A stretch of DNA of 64,000 nucleotides from Hsuehochloa calcarea (Eukaryota > Streptophyta > Magnoliopsida > Poales > Poaceae). The stretch spans positions 20,519,763 to 20,583,762 of the forward strand of contig CM070601.1 in the NCBI GenBank assembly GCA_036346395.1, written 5' to 3'. Of this stretch, positions 34,526-46,200 are shown in pieces. The translations under genes and the position numbers were made by a program. Within the stretch, counting starts at the first letter, position 1. Every line of letters starts with the position of its first letter. The notes below the pieces were generated by a model. That model was not told where the DNA came from and searched no databases. It saw nothing but the letters and a program-made list of their open reading frames with translations.

Positions 34526-34845
34526 GGCGTCCTGTGCGGCGGCGGAGAGACGGGGTGGCGGCGCTGGGGAGGCGGAGGAGGAGCGGCGATGGCCGAGTCG
34601 AGTGAGTTGGGCTTTCAGTGTAGCTTGGAAATTTTTGGGGTTTGGAGGGTGGCCTTTTTCCTCCTTCCTTTTGATGCCCCGCTCCTTTCGCAGCTTAGCG
34701 CTGCCGCTGTCCTATTATTTAAAAAAAAACGCTGTCCTGTCTGTCTCGATAGGGTTTTTTTCGAATCCTTTTTATTGTTTAGTTTTATTTTTTTAAAAAA
34801 ATTATTTTAAAGACAGCATGTTTCTAACTTTATTTCTAATTATAA

Positions 34846-35095
34846 CTCCTTTAGTCACACCATAATCCAAAACATAATCAAACTGTGTTGTCATGCCACT
34901 GATTGCTGCGTGACCAAACTGTGCTGTCACGCCAAGAGGAGTGTCATGATAGGATTTAACCTAAAAACGGATGCGTCCAAAGATGTCGGTGGCGTGACAA
35001 CACAGTTTGACCACACCACAGTAGGTTGCGTGACAGCACAATTTGATCACGCCACGAGTCATGGCGTGACCAAAATAGTCGGAATTAAAAATAAA
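34846..35095. repeat. Fold-back cluster of GCGTGACNNCACAGTTTG motifs upstream of ADF
   Basis: Four copies of a 20-25 bp motif lie in two inverted pairs. AAACTGTGTTGTCATGCCAC and AAACTGTGCTGTCACGCCAA are followed by GGCGTGACAACACAGTTTGA and GCGTGACAGCACAATTTGA. The arrangement could form a large stem-loop and looks like a small inverted-repeat element. It lies upstream of the ADF start. Confidence 0.7.
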
Positions 35096-35239
35096 GTTGG
35101 GAAGAGTCTATCTTTAAAATAATTTTTAAAAGGATTAAAAATAAATGAAGACTTGTTTTTCCTTGCTTTTTTTATTTGTTTGTGGATTATTTTTTTGCAA
35201 CTAGCATACAGTGAATAATCACTATCCCTTGTTGTGAAC

Positions 35240-35459
35240 GAGACACGGTCTCTGAGAAATAACTTTGACCATCAATTTTCATAGTAATAGATTAAGTTAA
35301 AAATATATAATATTTTATTACAAAAATAATTCTCATAACAAATCTAATGGTACAATTTCCAAATGATCAATCTAAAAAGTTTTGTGCATATTAGAAGTCC
35401 AACTTAAGAAAGTTTAACCACTCAAATTCTAAAACGTCATACATTTTAGAACGGAGGAG
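35240..35459. mobile_element. Stowaway-like MITE, left end degraded
   Basis: The right end ACATTTTAGAACGGAGGAG followed by TA matches the Stowaway terminus and TA target preference. The interior GAAATAACTTTGACCATCA and AAAAATATATAATATTTTA is typical of grass Stowaway elements. The left inverted terminus is not recognisable. Confidence 0.65.
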
Positions 35460-35825
35460 TATTTAGCTAAATAGTGAAATTTGGACAAGAAAAGGACAAA
35501 GAGTAAAATTCGAACAACTATACCATCTTCCTCCTAACGATGAGATCTCCGGCGAGGGATCATCGGAGTTAGGGTTAGGGTTCACTAGGACCCCCAACCC
35601 TAGAGAGAGGGTTGGGAGCGATGGCGGCAAGGCGGTAGTAGCGTTACCGGGCGCGGGATTGGGGGAGGCGGCGACGGGTGACATGACACACGACAAAGAT
35701 AGTATTAAGGTGGGCGGGTTGACGCAGAGGCGGGGAAGAGGGGGCGGAGCGGCATGGCGGCGAGGGCATCACCGACCACGGTGTGGAACTGGGGGTGGGG
35801 GTGAAGGCATGCGGAGCGGCACCGA

Positions 35826-38800
35826 TGTCGGGACCTAAATATGCAAATCTGGATCATCTGTGTATATTGCACTAGTACAAGATCATGCTACTGCACACAT
35901 TGTCAACATCTATGTACATCATTCCATACACAACGAATATAAGGATAGACGTACTAAGTTTGATAAATAAATAACTGTTGTGACCTTATGGTTGAGTTTA
36001 TATTTATTTAGTCACACATGGCTTTAGCACTAAAGAAAATAACAGAAGCAGAACGAAAGCAACTTCAGTAGAACCCATCGAATTGCCATTGGCAACCGAC
36101 TGGTAACAAAACCTAACAATCGACCTCTTCGTAGTACTCCACCAGAACAGTTATTGACTCCTCTACTTCTCCCACTGAATGGTGATTATTGCAAAAGTGA
36201 GTGCATGTAGTACTCGGCAAGTTGTGCACATAAAATGCAATATATAGATGCAAAGCTTATTCCAAAGAATATGACTACTAAGGTTATTTTGCTCAAAGTG
36301 ACATTTGCTTTTGGATATGAATAAATTGATTGAAAGCGTAATAAAACCATAATAATAAGTAAACAAGAATTTGAATATTTCCAAGAAGCATAATTCTTCC
36401 TAACATATTTACTTCACTTTCCACCCATATTAGTTTTATAAAATTCTACCCCTCGTGTGAAATCACCGAGCATGTCCATGACCGCAGACGCAGGCTATTT
36501 GAATAGATTGTCAACACTCTACAGAGGTTGTACACTTTACCCACAAGATGCAATCAACTTGTACGAAGAAGATCAGAACAAGGCCTTTCCGAAACTTCAT
36601 CTCAACAATTGGCCCTCCCAGTGAGCATAAAGCCGGTAGCCGAACCCACACAGGCATTGCCCTGGAGCGGAGCACACCGTTGGATATGTAAATGGCGAAC
36701 CGTCCATAGATGTGAACCAACATATGAGTCCACATCTCCACCCTGACACCGAGTTTAACCTACTTCCTGAGGCAACTAATGTTGAGAATCCATAACTTAC
36801 CAAGCCACGCTTGTCCCATTCCAGGCATATGGTCGTAAGATATGGCTCAGTTCAATGACGTACAAAGTTAAGTCCATAAGTTGACCAACGCAAGACATCC
36901 ATATCATCTATCTAAATCATCATATAACATGCTCAACACACTTGCCAAGGTCACACAATACTTCCACTCACCCCAGTCTAAATAATTTTCCCACCCAGTT
37001 GATTAACATAAAACACATGTCATCAATATGTGATAATACATGACACACCAAGGTTCACAAAGATATTCTATAATCAATTAATCATGTATAGACTTTCATT
37101 TCAAAATGGTATCAATAACACATTACAATGCTAAGCATATTAATCATGTCTAACCAACCCACGTTGGTTCTATATTATTGACCAACTAATAGTTAACTAA
37201 CCTAGGGTGACAAATGATCAGAGCATACAATTGACAAGGTAAGCATAAATCAAATAGGTTGCATAGTTAATCCCGAAATAATGAAACATTTGATAATTCA
37301 ATTAACATGCAATAATTTGAAATAAAATACTTTTGTAAAACTGAGTGCAATATGGTCAAAGCACAACTTGCCTTTGAACAAGTCATGATCATGATCTTGA
37401 GAAAACTCCACTCCTTCGTAAGCTTCTGAATTATCAACGTCTATACGCAATGAATAACAGAAAGCAAATAAACACCAAAACAAAACACAAATAAACTCCA
37501 AAAATTATAATAAAATACGGGAAGGTGGGATTTGATTTTATATTAATTTAGAAACATTAACGAGTTCAATCGGAGTTTGTATAAGGTAGAATAGGCTTTC
37601 GGAAGTGGCTCACATGGAATAACTCAGAAAAATAACAGAGGAGAGAGGGAACATAAACTGACAAGTGGGACCAAGAAAATATTTTGAGAATCTTTATTTT
37701 AAGGAATTTTGAAAAGGTCTAAGAGACCGACAGTTGGGGTCCACGATCTACATCGGGTTCACAGGTCTAGGTTCATGATGAACTGGGTCTACGTAATAGT
37801 AGTGACATGTGGGGCCTACTTGTCATAGACTTGGTTCACGGGTGGACTATGTTCATGTGGTTTGGATCTAGGGTTCGGGTGGCACGACGGCTGACGTGAC
37901 GCGCACGTGGCACCGAGATGGCAGCCACGGCGACAGCCACGACTAATGTGGCGGTGGCGGCACTCGGGACCCAATGGTCGTCGGTGGTAGGGTTCACAGT
38001 GGTGCATGTGGAAGGATGCATTTGGACGGGGGTGGCGAGGGGAACGAGGTGAAGCAGTCGACATCACCGACAACGACCTCCAGTGAGCAGCAGTAACAAT
38101 ATGGCGTACAGTGGCGACAACGATGAGCAATGCTCTAGCGATGAGAAGGCGCATAGGGTAGAACTCATAACGGCAATCTTGATAGTGTAGACGATGACGG
38201 CGGAAACTCACCGGCGGCGGTGGAACTCAATGGTGAAGGGATGGCGATGGAAAAACTTGTATTGGCTCGATCTCTGTGTATGATGAACCAATCTCAAATC
38301 AGCTTGAGGGATGAGTAGATTGGAACGTGGAACATGATATGACGTGGGTAGAATCTTGATTAGCTCACCAGTGCAACGGGAATGACAAATCAAAACAACG
38401 AGTGCGGTGGCTTTTCCGTGGGAGACTAAAAAGACGATGGGCGGCGGCGATTCCGGCGTGGAATGAATACTAGGGTTTGTGGAACGAGGAGCGACGCTCA
38501 TGGGGCCCTCGGCTTTTATAGGGGGTACCAGGGTTGTGTGGCATGGCATGCACGTCAAGGGATTAGGAGGCGGCGGTGGAGTCCAGCTTGGACACGGGTG
38601 ACACAAAGGCGGCGGTTGGTCCGGCACACGGGTGAGCCAGTGTGGTGGAAAAGAAACAGGCTGGTGGAAGATGGAGCTAAGTTGAGCGCGGTATTCGCCG
38701 CGTTCTTTGGGCCGGTCGAAGGCTAGGCCGTGAAGGGCCATTATATTGAACGTTTGGGCCCTTGGGTCCTAGAACAAACCGAGCCCAACCAAATGCAGTC

Positions 38801-38860
38801 CAACCCAACCCCGGTCCAGACTGAGTCCAAATTTAATTTTCTTGAACCCCTTTTTTAGAC
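35826..38860 (-). mobile_element. Large LTR (solo or truncated), Ty3/gypsy-like family
   Basis: It begins TGTCGGGACCTAAATATG (inverted 3' end). It shares GAGGTTGTACACTTTACCCA with the copies at 25.1-26.6 and 56.6-62.3 kb, and the same layout of an AT-rich section followed by a GC-rich section (37730-38750). A minus-strand TATA box, CTATAAAAGCC, lies at 38511-38521, as expected for an LTR promoter. No gag-pol is associated. The left boundary is fair; the right end is truncated or diverged around 38.86 kb. Confidence 0.6.
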
Positions 38861-39180
38861 CTTGAACCATTTCATGACTTGATACATGCTCCTCACCAAA
38901 TTTACTAGCTGCAATGTTTTAGAGGAGTTCATCGGTAGTGCTTTACTTTACACACCTTGAGAGAGCAGCAGTATACGTACGTACATAATCACATGCATCA
39001 AATCAAACATGTGTAAGTTTCGACCATGTATTATTTTTGCCTTGTTGCGACTTACGTGTGTCCATCGTACTTCCTTGCTACAGGATTGTTCCCGAGCTAT
39101 GCACAAAAAGCACAAGCGATAAGGTTTCTTCGCTTCATCCATTAGTAGATATAAAGTATCCTAAAGGGTAAAGGGAGGCA
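38861..39180. other. Anonymous DNA between LTR copy and Helitron leader
   Basis: Nothing recognised except a possible Helitron 5' junction around 39140-39170 (TAGATATAAAGTATCC then AAAGGGTAAAGGGAGG), which resembles but does not match known Helitron 5' ends. Confidence 0.3.
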
Positions 39181-39642
39181 GAAAGGGGCCGGGCGCCGGC
39201 AGGGTGGACACGTCGCCCTCTTTTTCCTGCCCGTTCGATGCTGCCCGCATTGTTTCTGTTGTGCGATTTGCCAATGTTGTTGTCGTATGTCGCTTTCATT
39301 CCCTCCGATGTTCGATGCTGCGTGCTCTTCTCTAAATGAATGGCTCGATCTAGCCTTGTGTTCTCACACTCGCTGTTCGGATCACCACGTTTCTCACTGC
39401 CTCGTTTCTAGTGCGGCTTCCCTCATTTTCTCCCCCACCGCACACCCTTCGGTTCCTCCTCTTCCACCCTGTCTTATTTCTTGGTTGCTTCTTCTTCTTA
39501 TGGCCTAGATCCATGCTCCCATGCGACTTCCACCGTTCGTCATTTAGTTGTCCACCGCTTCGGTTTTCTTCGTTCCTATTTTCGCTCCTTTCACTCGGTT
39601 CTCTTTTTTTTCTGCTTGTTTTCCTCATTTCTTGCTTGTAGG

Positions 39643-41398
39643 TGTTGGACCGTAAAGGCGACTAGAGGGGGTGAATAGGAGCACGCTCACTTTTTCACAA
39701 ATTATGAACTCAATACAATTTAACTCCGGTAGCTATTAGAAAGCTATGAAGATCAATATACGATCTGTGGAAGACTAGTATTGAATCCAATTAAACCCTA
39801 AGCAATATAACAAAATCAACTAAGATTACCAAGACTCACAAAGACGCAGGCGGTCGACCGTTATACTCAACCGTCGGACCGATTGCGGGCGGTCGGCCGG
39901 CGTTGTCTTGGCGGTCGGACGCTCAAAATCGATCGGCCGGTGATGACGGCGATCGGCCGTGACTCGAACCGATCGCAGCGATAAAATCGGCCGATGACGA
40001 AGTTGCAATTAGGTGAAACTTTTGATTCTCAACTTCAATCTTTATGAAACTTTGCACACACCTTCTATATGCTATTGAGGACCTATTCCAATCGAATATT
40101 ATGATAATTCTTGGAGCGATCTTGAGCAATTGTCAATTGATTAACGAAGGTCTAAAGCCGGGCAGAACAAAAACTTGATCCTAAAGCTTGTTCGTGAGAG
40201 ATTGATGATCAAGATGATGCTAGATAGATTCACACATATCACAGCAAGCTAATTCACGTGAAAGAATCAATCACAAACTCGCGGATCAAAGAAAGCCCTA
40301 AAATCACCAAATTGAAAGCAAGAACGAAAAGAGACTTATCTCAAGCAAACCTTGCATAGATTGATTTCGTGATTGAAGCTGGATTACATCCACACCATCA
40401 TGGATCAGTAGACAATCAAGGATCACGAAATTCACCACAAACCATCAAGAGCCCTAGCCTCCACCTCAACTCCCCTAAAGACAATTAGGGTTTTGAAACA
40501 TAAAAAGCGAGAGAGAGAGAGGTGCAGCCACCATCTCCTCCTATTTATAGTGGAGGCCTAAAACTCTTAGGGTTTGACTTAATTGGGCTCCCGTTAAGGC
40601 CCACTAACAAACGGGTCACATACGCACGCTTCGCGAAGCGCCGTCTTTAACTTTTGACCTAAACCGCTTCACCATGTGCCATGGATTCGCCAATAGGTCA
40701 CCCTTGTCCATCTTGTGTCACGCTTGAGTCGTTGACCTCACCCGGCATCGTCGATCGTTCTGGACCTCAACTCTTCAAGTCTAGTCCCGATTTTCCTCGC
40801 CGTTGACCGTCGTTGACCACCAAGCTACCTGCACAACCACAAACAAGAAAACACGTATTCGGGAACAAGTTCTTCACAACTTGACCCATGTTAGTCAAAA
40901 CATGCATCATGCAAATCATATGCCATGAAACCAATGACTTTGACCTAACAAAACAACATCGCCACGAAGTTGGCCGCGTTCAAGTAGTTCTGCGGTCCGA
41001 CCGCTCCAGTGAGCGGTCGGACCGCCCATGGCGGTCGGACCGCCTTAGGACTTAGCCAAATTCAACCTCCCAAAACCAAACCTTCGGAAACTTAAATCCA
41101 ATATAACTTCTTCTGGAGACTCCAAAATTATGAGACCAAGTGCATTGGGATCCCCTTACTTGTCTACAACACCTATTTTGGCCCATTTCGATTTGAACAC
41201 TTTTGGTCATCGCCGGTCCGATCGCCCGGATGGCCGGTCCGACCGATATGGGACCGGTCGGACCGCCGTCAAGGACCGGTCGGACCGCCTGACGATAAGC
41301 ACGTAACTTTGTCGAAAGCGTGAAACGACAAACCGTAAACGCCATTGCCAATTGTCACATCATCCTAAGATCTGGAGCATATCCCCATGAAATCCACA
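39643..41398 (-). repeat. 3' LTR of the copia element
   Basis: 1756 bp, TG...CA bounded. It contains clusters of CGGTCGGACCG palindromes (about 39850-39975 and 40990-41290) and a CTATTTATAG-like core promoter (40550-40560). It aligns closely with 48818-50561 apart from scattered small indels, mostly in the GC-rich clusters. Confidence 0.95.
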
Positions 41399-41410
41399 AT
41401 CTCCCCCTTG
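41399..41410 (-). other. Polypurine tract of the copia element
   Basis: Minus strand CAAGGGGGAGAT directly abuts the 3' LTR, the plus-strand DNA priming site. Confidence 0.9.
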
Positions 41411-43260
41411 ATGAACACATTGGCAATTATCCAGAAAATGGAAGTAAGAGGTTTGAAAACGAGTTTACTCGTAGTTTTCGCACAACAGCACAACTTGGTC
41501 CATAAGCAAGAAAAAGCAATGAAAATGACCAAGTGGTATCGAATAGTATAGGCATGTGAGACAAAGCAAAAATAAGCATAAAAACTTTAATTTCCAGAAA
41601 CGGGTCAAAATTCTCACATGAGGTCCATATGAATAAACAATTGTTCAATTGACCTATGATCATTGTGAGTATAAAAGAATGCAATTCAAGTTCAGAATAT
41701 TCAATAAGACAATAAGAATGCAACTCAAGAACTCCCCCTCACTATGATCATCAAATTTCAAATATTCGCCTCCTTTGTATAAACTTCTCCCCAATCTTCT
41801 CATTAACACATCTTCTCCAAATAAGAGTAGCAACGAAATATTACACATCATCTCCCAATAAGAGTAGCAACGAAATATTACACATCATCTCCCAAAGAAA
41901 TATCTTTTCATTCAACACATCTTCTCCCCGTTTGACAATGGATTCATCAAGGAATCACGCCTTCCTCTCATCCAGGGATAACAAATAGAGAATAAAGAAA
42001 GAAGCGAAAACAAAAGAAGCATAAAGAGGAATATGCATGAAGTGCAATGGAGTGGCTTCAATTTTGTATTTTCAATTTTTGATTACAAGAAGCTTTGGAG
42101 ATTACCCAAAAGAACAAGCTAGTATCTCGAATAATGCACAAACGACATATCAAGCTGATGGTAGCTAGCAAGATCATAGTAAGACATATATATCAAAGCT
42201 AAGCACAAAGGCTCAAAAGTAAAGCGATAGATTTGATCAATTTAAACAACGCTTCAAATTCAACAAGTTCATCAACGAGGATCCTAAAGTGAAATTGGCC
42301 ATGTCAAATGTCAAAGTGAGATCAAAAATCTAACAAAGACCACATTAAGAGTCAATCAAGTCCGTATTGAATCATTTTGCTCAATATTTTATAAACGCCC
42401 ATTTGTCAACATTTTTCTCATTTGCATTGAATATTGAAGTTGACTAATGATCTAACTTAGTGACAAGATCTGGACTAGGAGCCATCCACAAACTCATCCT
42501 AAGCTTGACCAAAAGTTGTTTAAAGGTATATCTTAGTAAAGAAGATCCCGGACTAGGAGCCATCCACAAACTCTTTCTAAGCTTCTACAGGGCGACAAAT
42601 CTTGAGGTTCATGTCATTTCGACAAGCGGTCCCCATGAGATCGTCGGATCATCAAACTATCTCCAAGTTCATGTCATTTGACAAGCGGTCTCGTAAGAAT
42701 AGTTTGGCACAATTTAAGCATAAGACAATCTTGATTTTCATTTTTCACATGAGTACTTTTAGAATCTCAAGAACACAAAAGCTCAAGTAATGGTCAATTC
42801 TAGATCAAAGAGCTAACAAAGTAATTACAGCAGGGCCAATGTCACAAGAGGAGCACTAATTACGCAACTCGCTAAAACATCCACAAATTGCAATTTTTAG
42901 TTTGAGTTGTTTAAAGGTTCTAGCTCATATAGCAAAGACTTAGCTACACATGTAAAAGCATGATAATTCTAGCAAGTCAAAGAACTAGACATGACATTGA
43001 GCAAGAATTGAAATACAAAAGCTCTAAAGGGTAATAGGCAAAGCTTCATCAACTTTAAAAGATAAGTGAAAATCTTATATTACAATGCATCTTTTGGATT
43101 TTTCATACCATTTGTTGTAACCACTTGATGGAGTTTCTATATGAATGCAATATGACATAATGAGATGCAATTAAAAAGCCTAAAAACCTAAAAAGTTGAA
43201 AAGATCACTAAGTTGGAAAAGAACAATAAAAATCAAAAGAACAAAGAAAGATAAGAAAAG
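41411..43260 (-). other. Non-coding 3' region of the copia element
   Basis: About 1.85 kb between RNase H and the polypurine tract has no supported frame. It contains a 37-bp tandem duplication (AGAGTAGCAACGAAATATTA, units starting at 41821 and 41858). It also has direct repeats GGACTAGGAGCCATCCACAA (42472 and 42550) and GTTCATGTCATTT..GACAAGCGGTC (about 42607 and 42667). An env-like remnant was considered but cannot be supported. Confidence 0.65.
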
Positions 43261-43269
43261 ATCAAACTC

Positions 43270-46200
43270 CCCTCAAACCAACCCATAAGGATAAATTACC
43301 TAACTCGCTTCTTAAGGAGGAAAATCTGGTTTGATCTAAAGGCTTGGTAAGAATATACGCCAATTGAGCTTGGACTCTCTGAAGTGCATCACAATATCAC
43401 CTTTTTCAACATGATCTTTAAGGAAGTGAAAGCGAATGTCTATGTGCTTAGTCCTAGAATGTTGCACTGGGTTTTAGCAATATTAATAGCGAAGTGTTAT
43501 CACGAAAAAGAGGAACACTAGCAAAGTTTAACCCATAATCTTTCAAAGTGGGCGTCATCCACAAAATCAGCTCTGAGAACTAGCGGACTACATACTCGCT
43601 GCAAAGATGGATTGTGCAATGTAAGACCGCTTCCTAGAAGACCAAGATACAAGAGAAGTGTCTAGGAAGTGACAGTGCACGAGGTACTCTTCCTATCTAA
43701 CCGACGACCCATAAAATCGAATCAAAAACCTCTAATGGACAAAGTGAAGAGCAGAATACCAAATGCCATATAAGAGGGTAGAGTGTAAATACACGAATAT
43801 GCGCTTAACGGCTTGGCGATGGGAAGTTCTCGAGACGCTGAAATCTTGCACAAAAGCATACCGTGAAGTGAATGTCCGGTCTCGAGGCCGTCAAATATGA
43901 GAAGGAGCCGATCATGTCTGCGGTACTCGCGTTGATCCACGACTTCTCCTTCCTCATCCGGATCCAAAGCGATCGAAGTTGCCATGGGAGTGGAAATTGG
44001 CTTGCATCACCCATGTTGAAGCGTTTGAGTAGATCTTTAGTGTACTTCGTCTGATGGATGAAAGTTCCTTCCTTGCATTGCTTGATTTGAAGTCCCAAAA
44101 AGTAATTAAGCTCTCCCATCATACTCATCTCAAATTCCTGGACATAGTGTCGAAAAAGTGAAACAAGAGCATTAGAGGAACCACCAAAGATAATATCATC
44201 CACATAAATTTGAGCAAGCATGAAGTCATTGTCACGCCTAAGAATAAATAGAGTTTTATCCACTTTACCCATCTCAAAATTATTTTTAAGCAAGAAGGTC
44301 TTAAGTCTATCATACCAGGCTCTAGGGGCTTGTTTAAGACCATATAATGCTTTAGATAGCTTGAAAACACGATTTGGATATTTAGGATCCTCAAAACCGG
44401 GGGTTGCTTAACATACACTTCCTCATCTATGAAACCATTTAAAAGGCACTTTTAACATCCATCGATATAATTTAAAACCTTTTGATGCAAAGAATGCAAG
44501 CGAGAATCACGAATGGCTTCTAGTCTAGCAACAGAGCAAATGTCTCATCAAAATCTAACCCCTCAACTTGGTGAAACCACGAGCTACCAATCGGCCTTAT
44601 TTCTAACCACGAACCATCCTCACCTTGTTTATTCTTAAACACCCAGCGGTTCCTATAACATTATGACCACTAGGAGGTTCTACTAGGTTCCAAACTTTGT
44701 TTCTTTCAAAATTCTCTAACTCCTCATGCATGGCATTTACCCGGCTAGAATCGGATAAAGCATGTGATATATCGCGGGGTTCAAAAGAAGCAACAAAAGC
44801 CGAATGAGAGTAGAGATTTGGATCATTATACAGAGCGAGTGACTCGCTCATGTAGATTACCTATTATACATTAGGAGGATCTTTGTCTCTGAATCACGAA
44901 GTGGGCGCCGGGTGAGATGTCGTTTCTTCGACCTCACGCAGTGCTCTTGATGATGATGATCGCAAGAGAGCCTCAGCGAAGGTGAAGTAGGCGTAGCGAG
45001 TTCTTGTATCAATATGGGCGCCTCGGCGGCAGAGATGAGGGAATGACATTAGCCGTCCTCATCTTCCTCCACAAAAATGCTTTCATCACTGTAAATCATC
45101 GCAGCAATTGATCTAGCTCGGGGCTAGTCTCATCAAAAGTGACATTACAAGTCTCTGAATAATGTTAGTCTCGATATTAAAAACTCGAAAACCCTCGAAT
45201 GAGCGGGATAACCCGAAATACCCCATCAAAAGTTCTTGATTCAAATTTATCTAAGTTGCTGTCTTAAGGATAAAACATTTTGATCCAAAAACTCGAAAAT
45301 GCGAAGCAGAGGGTTTTCTACCAAAGCGAAGCTCATAAGGAGTCTTGCCTAAAGAAGGTCTCAAAAGACACGATTGGCAATATGACAAGCGATAGCAATA
45401 GCTTCGCCCAAAATCTCCTCGGTGTGTTATACTCATCTAGCATCGTCCTAGCCATTTCGACCAAGGTCCTATTCTTCCTTTCCACCACGCCATTTTGTTG
45501 AGGGCGTGTGGAGAGGAGAAGCGATGCTCAATACCACGCTCGGCACAAAAGAAGCAAAAGAAGCATTTTTGAACTCCGTGCCATTATCACTGCGAATCGC
45601 TCTTAAAGCATCGAAGCTCGAAGCCAAGCGAAGAACAAGGTCATGAAAATAACCAAAAGCTTCATCTTTTGAAGTAAGAAAGAACACCCAAGTATATCTA
45701 GAAATATCATCGACTATAACAAGAATATACCATTTTCCACCGACTGACCGGACTCTAGCAGGACCAACAGTATCCATATGAAGCAAGCTGTCACAGTCCG
45801 TCGGTCATAACCATAGTCCTGAGAGGGTGTGAGCGGCAACTTGTTTGCCATGCCTACAAGGCGCACATCTGACATCTTTGACGACTTTGAGTTTAGGCAA
45901 ACCTCTCATGAGATCAAGGTTGCTAACTCGTGTCAGATGATCAAAACCAATGTGCCCCAAACGTCGATGCCAAAGCCAGAAATCAGAAGACGATGTAAGC
46001 AAACATTTAAGAGATCCGACAAGAGATTACGAAAAATCGGCTCAAAAATTCTACCAACTCTAGAGATTCCAAACACAAGCTCACGGTAGAATCAAGCACA
46101 CGACAAGCATTTTTCTTAAAAACAGTCTCATACCTATCATCAAGAAGTGAGAAGCGAAAGGAGATTATACCTAAGCTTGTCCACAAGAGCGACATCTTTT

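Noticed and set aside
39140..39180. Exact Helitron 5' terminus (TC...)
   Set aside because: Only a loose resemblance to known ends; no diagnostic TCTMTAYTA-type start could be fixed.
41411..43260. Envelope-like gene of the copia element
   Set aside because: Some long-LTR copia lineages carry one, but no frame or transmembrane pattern supports it here.
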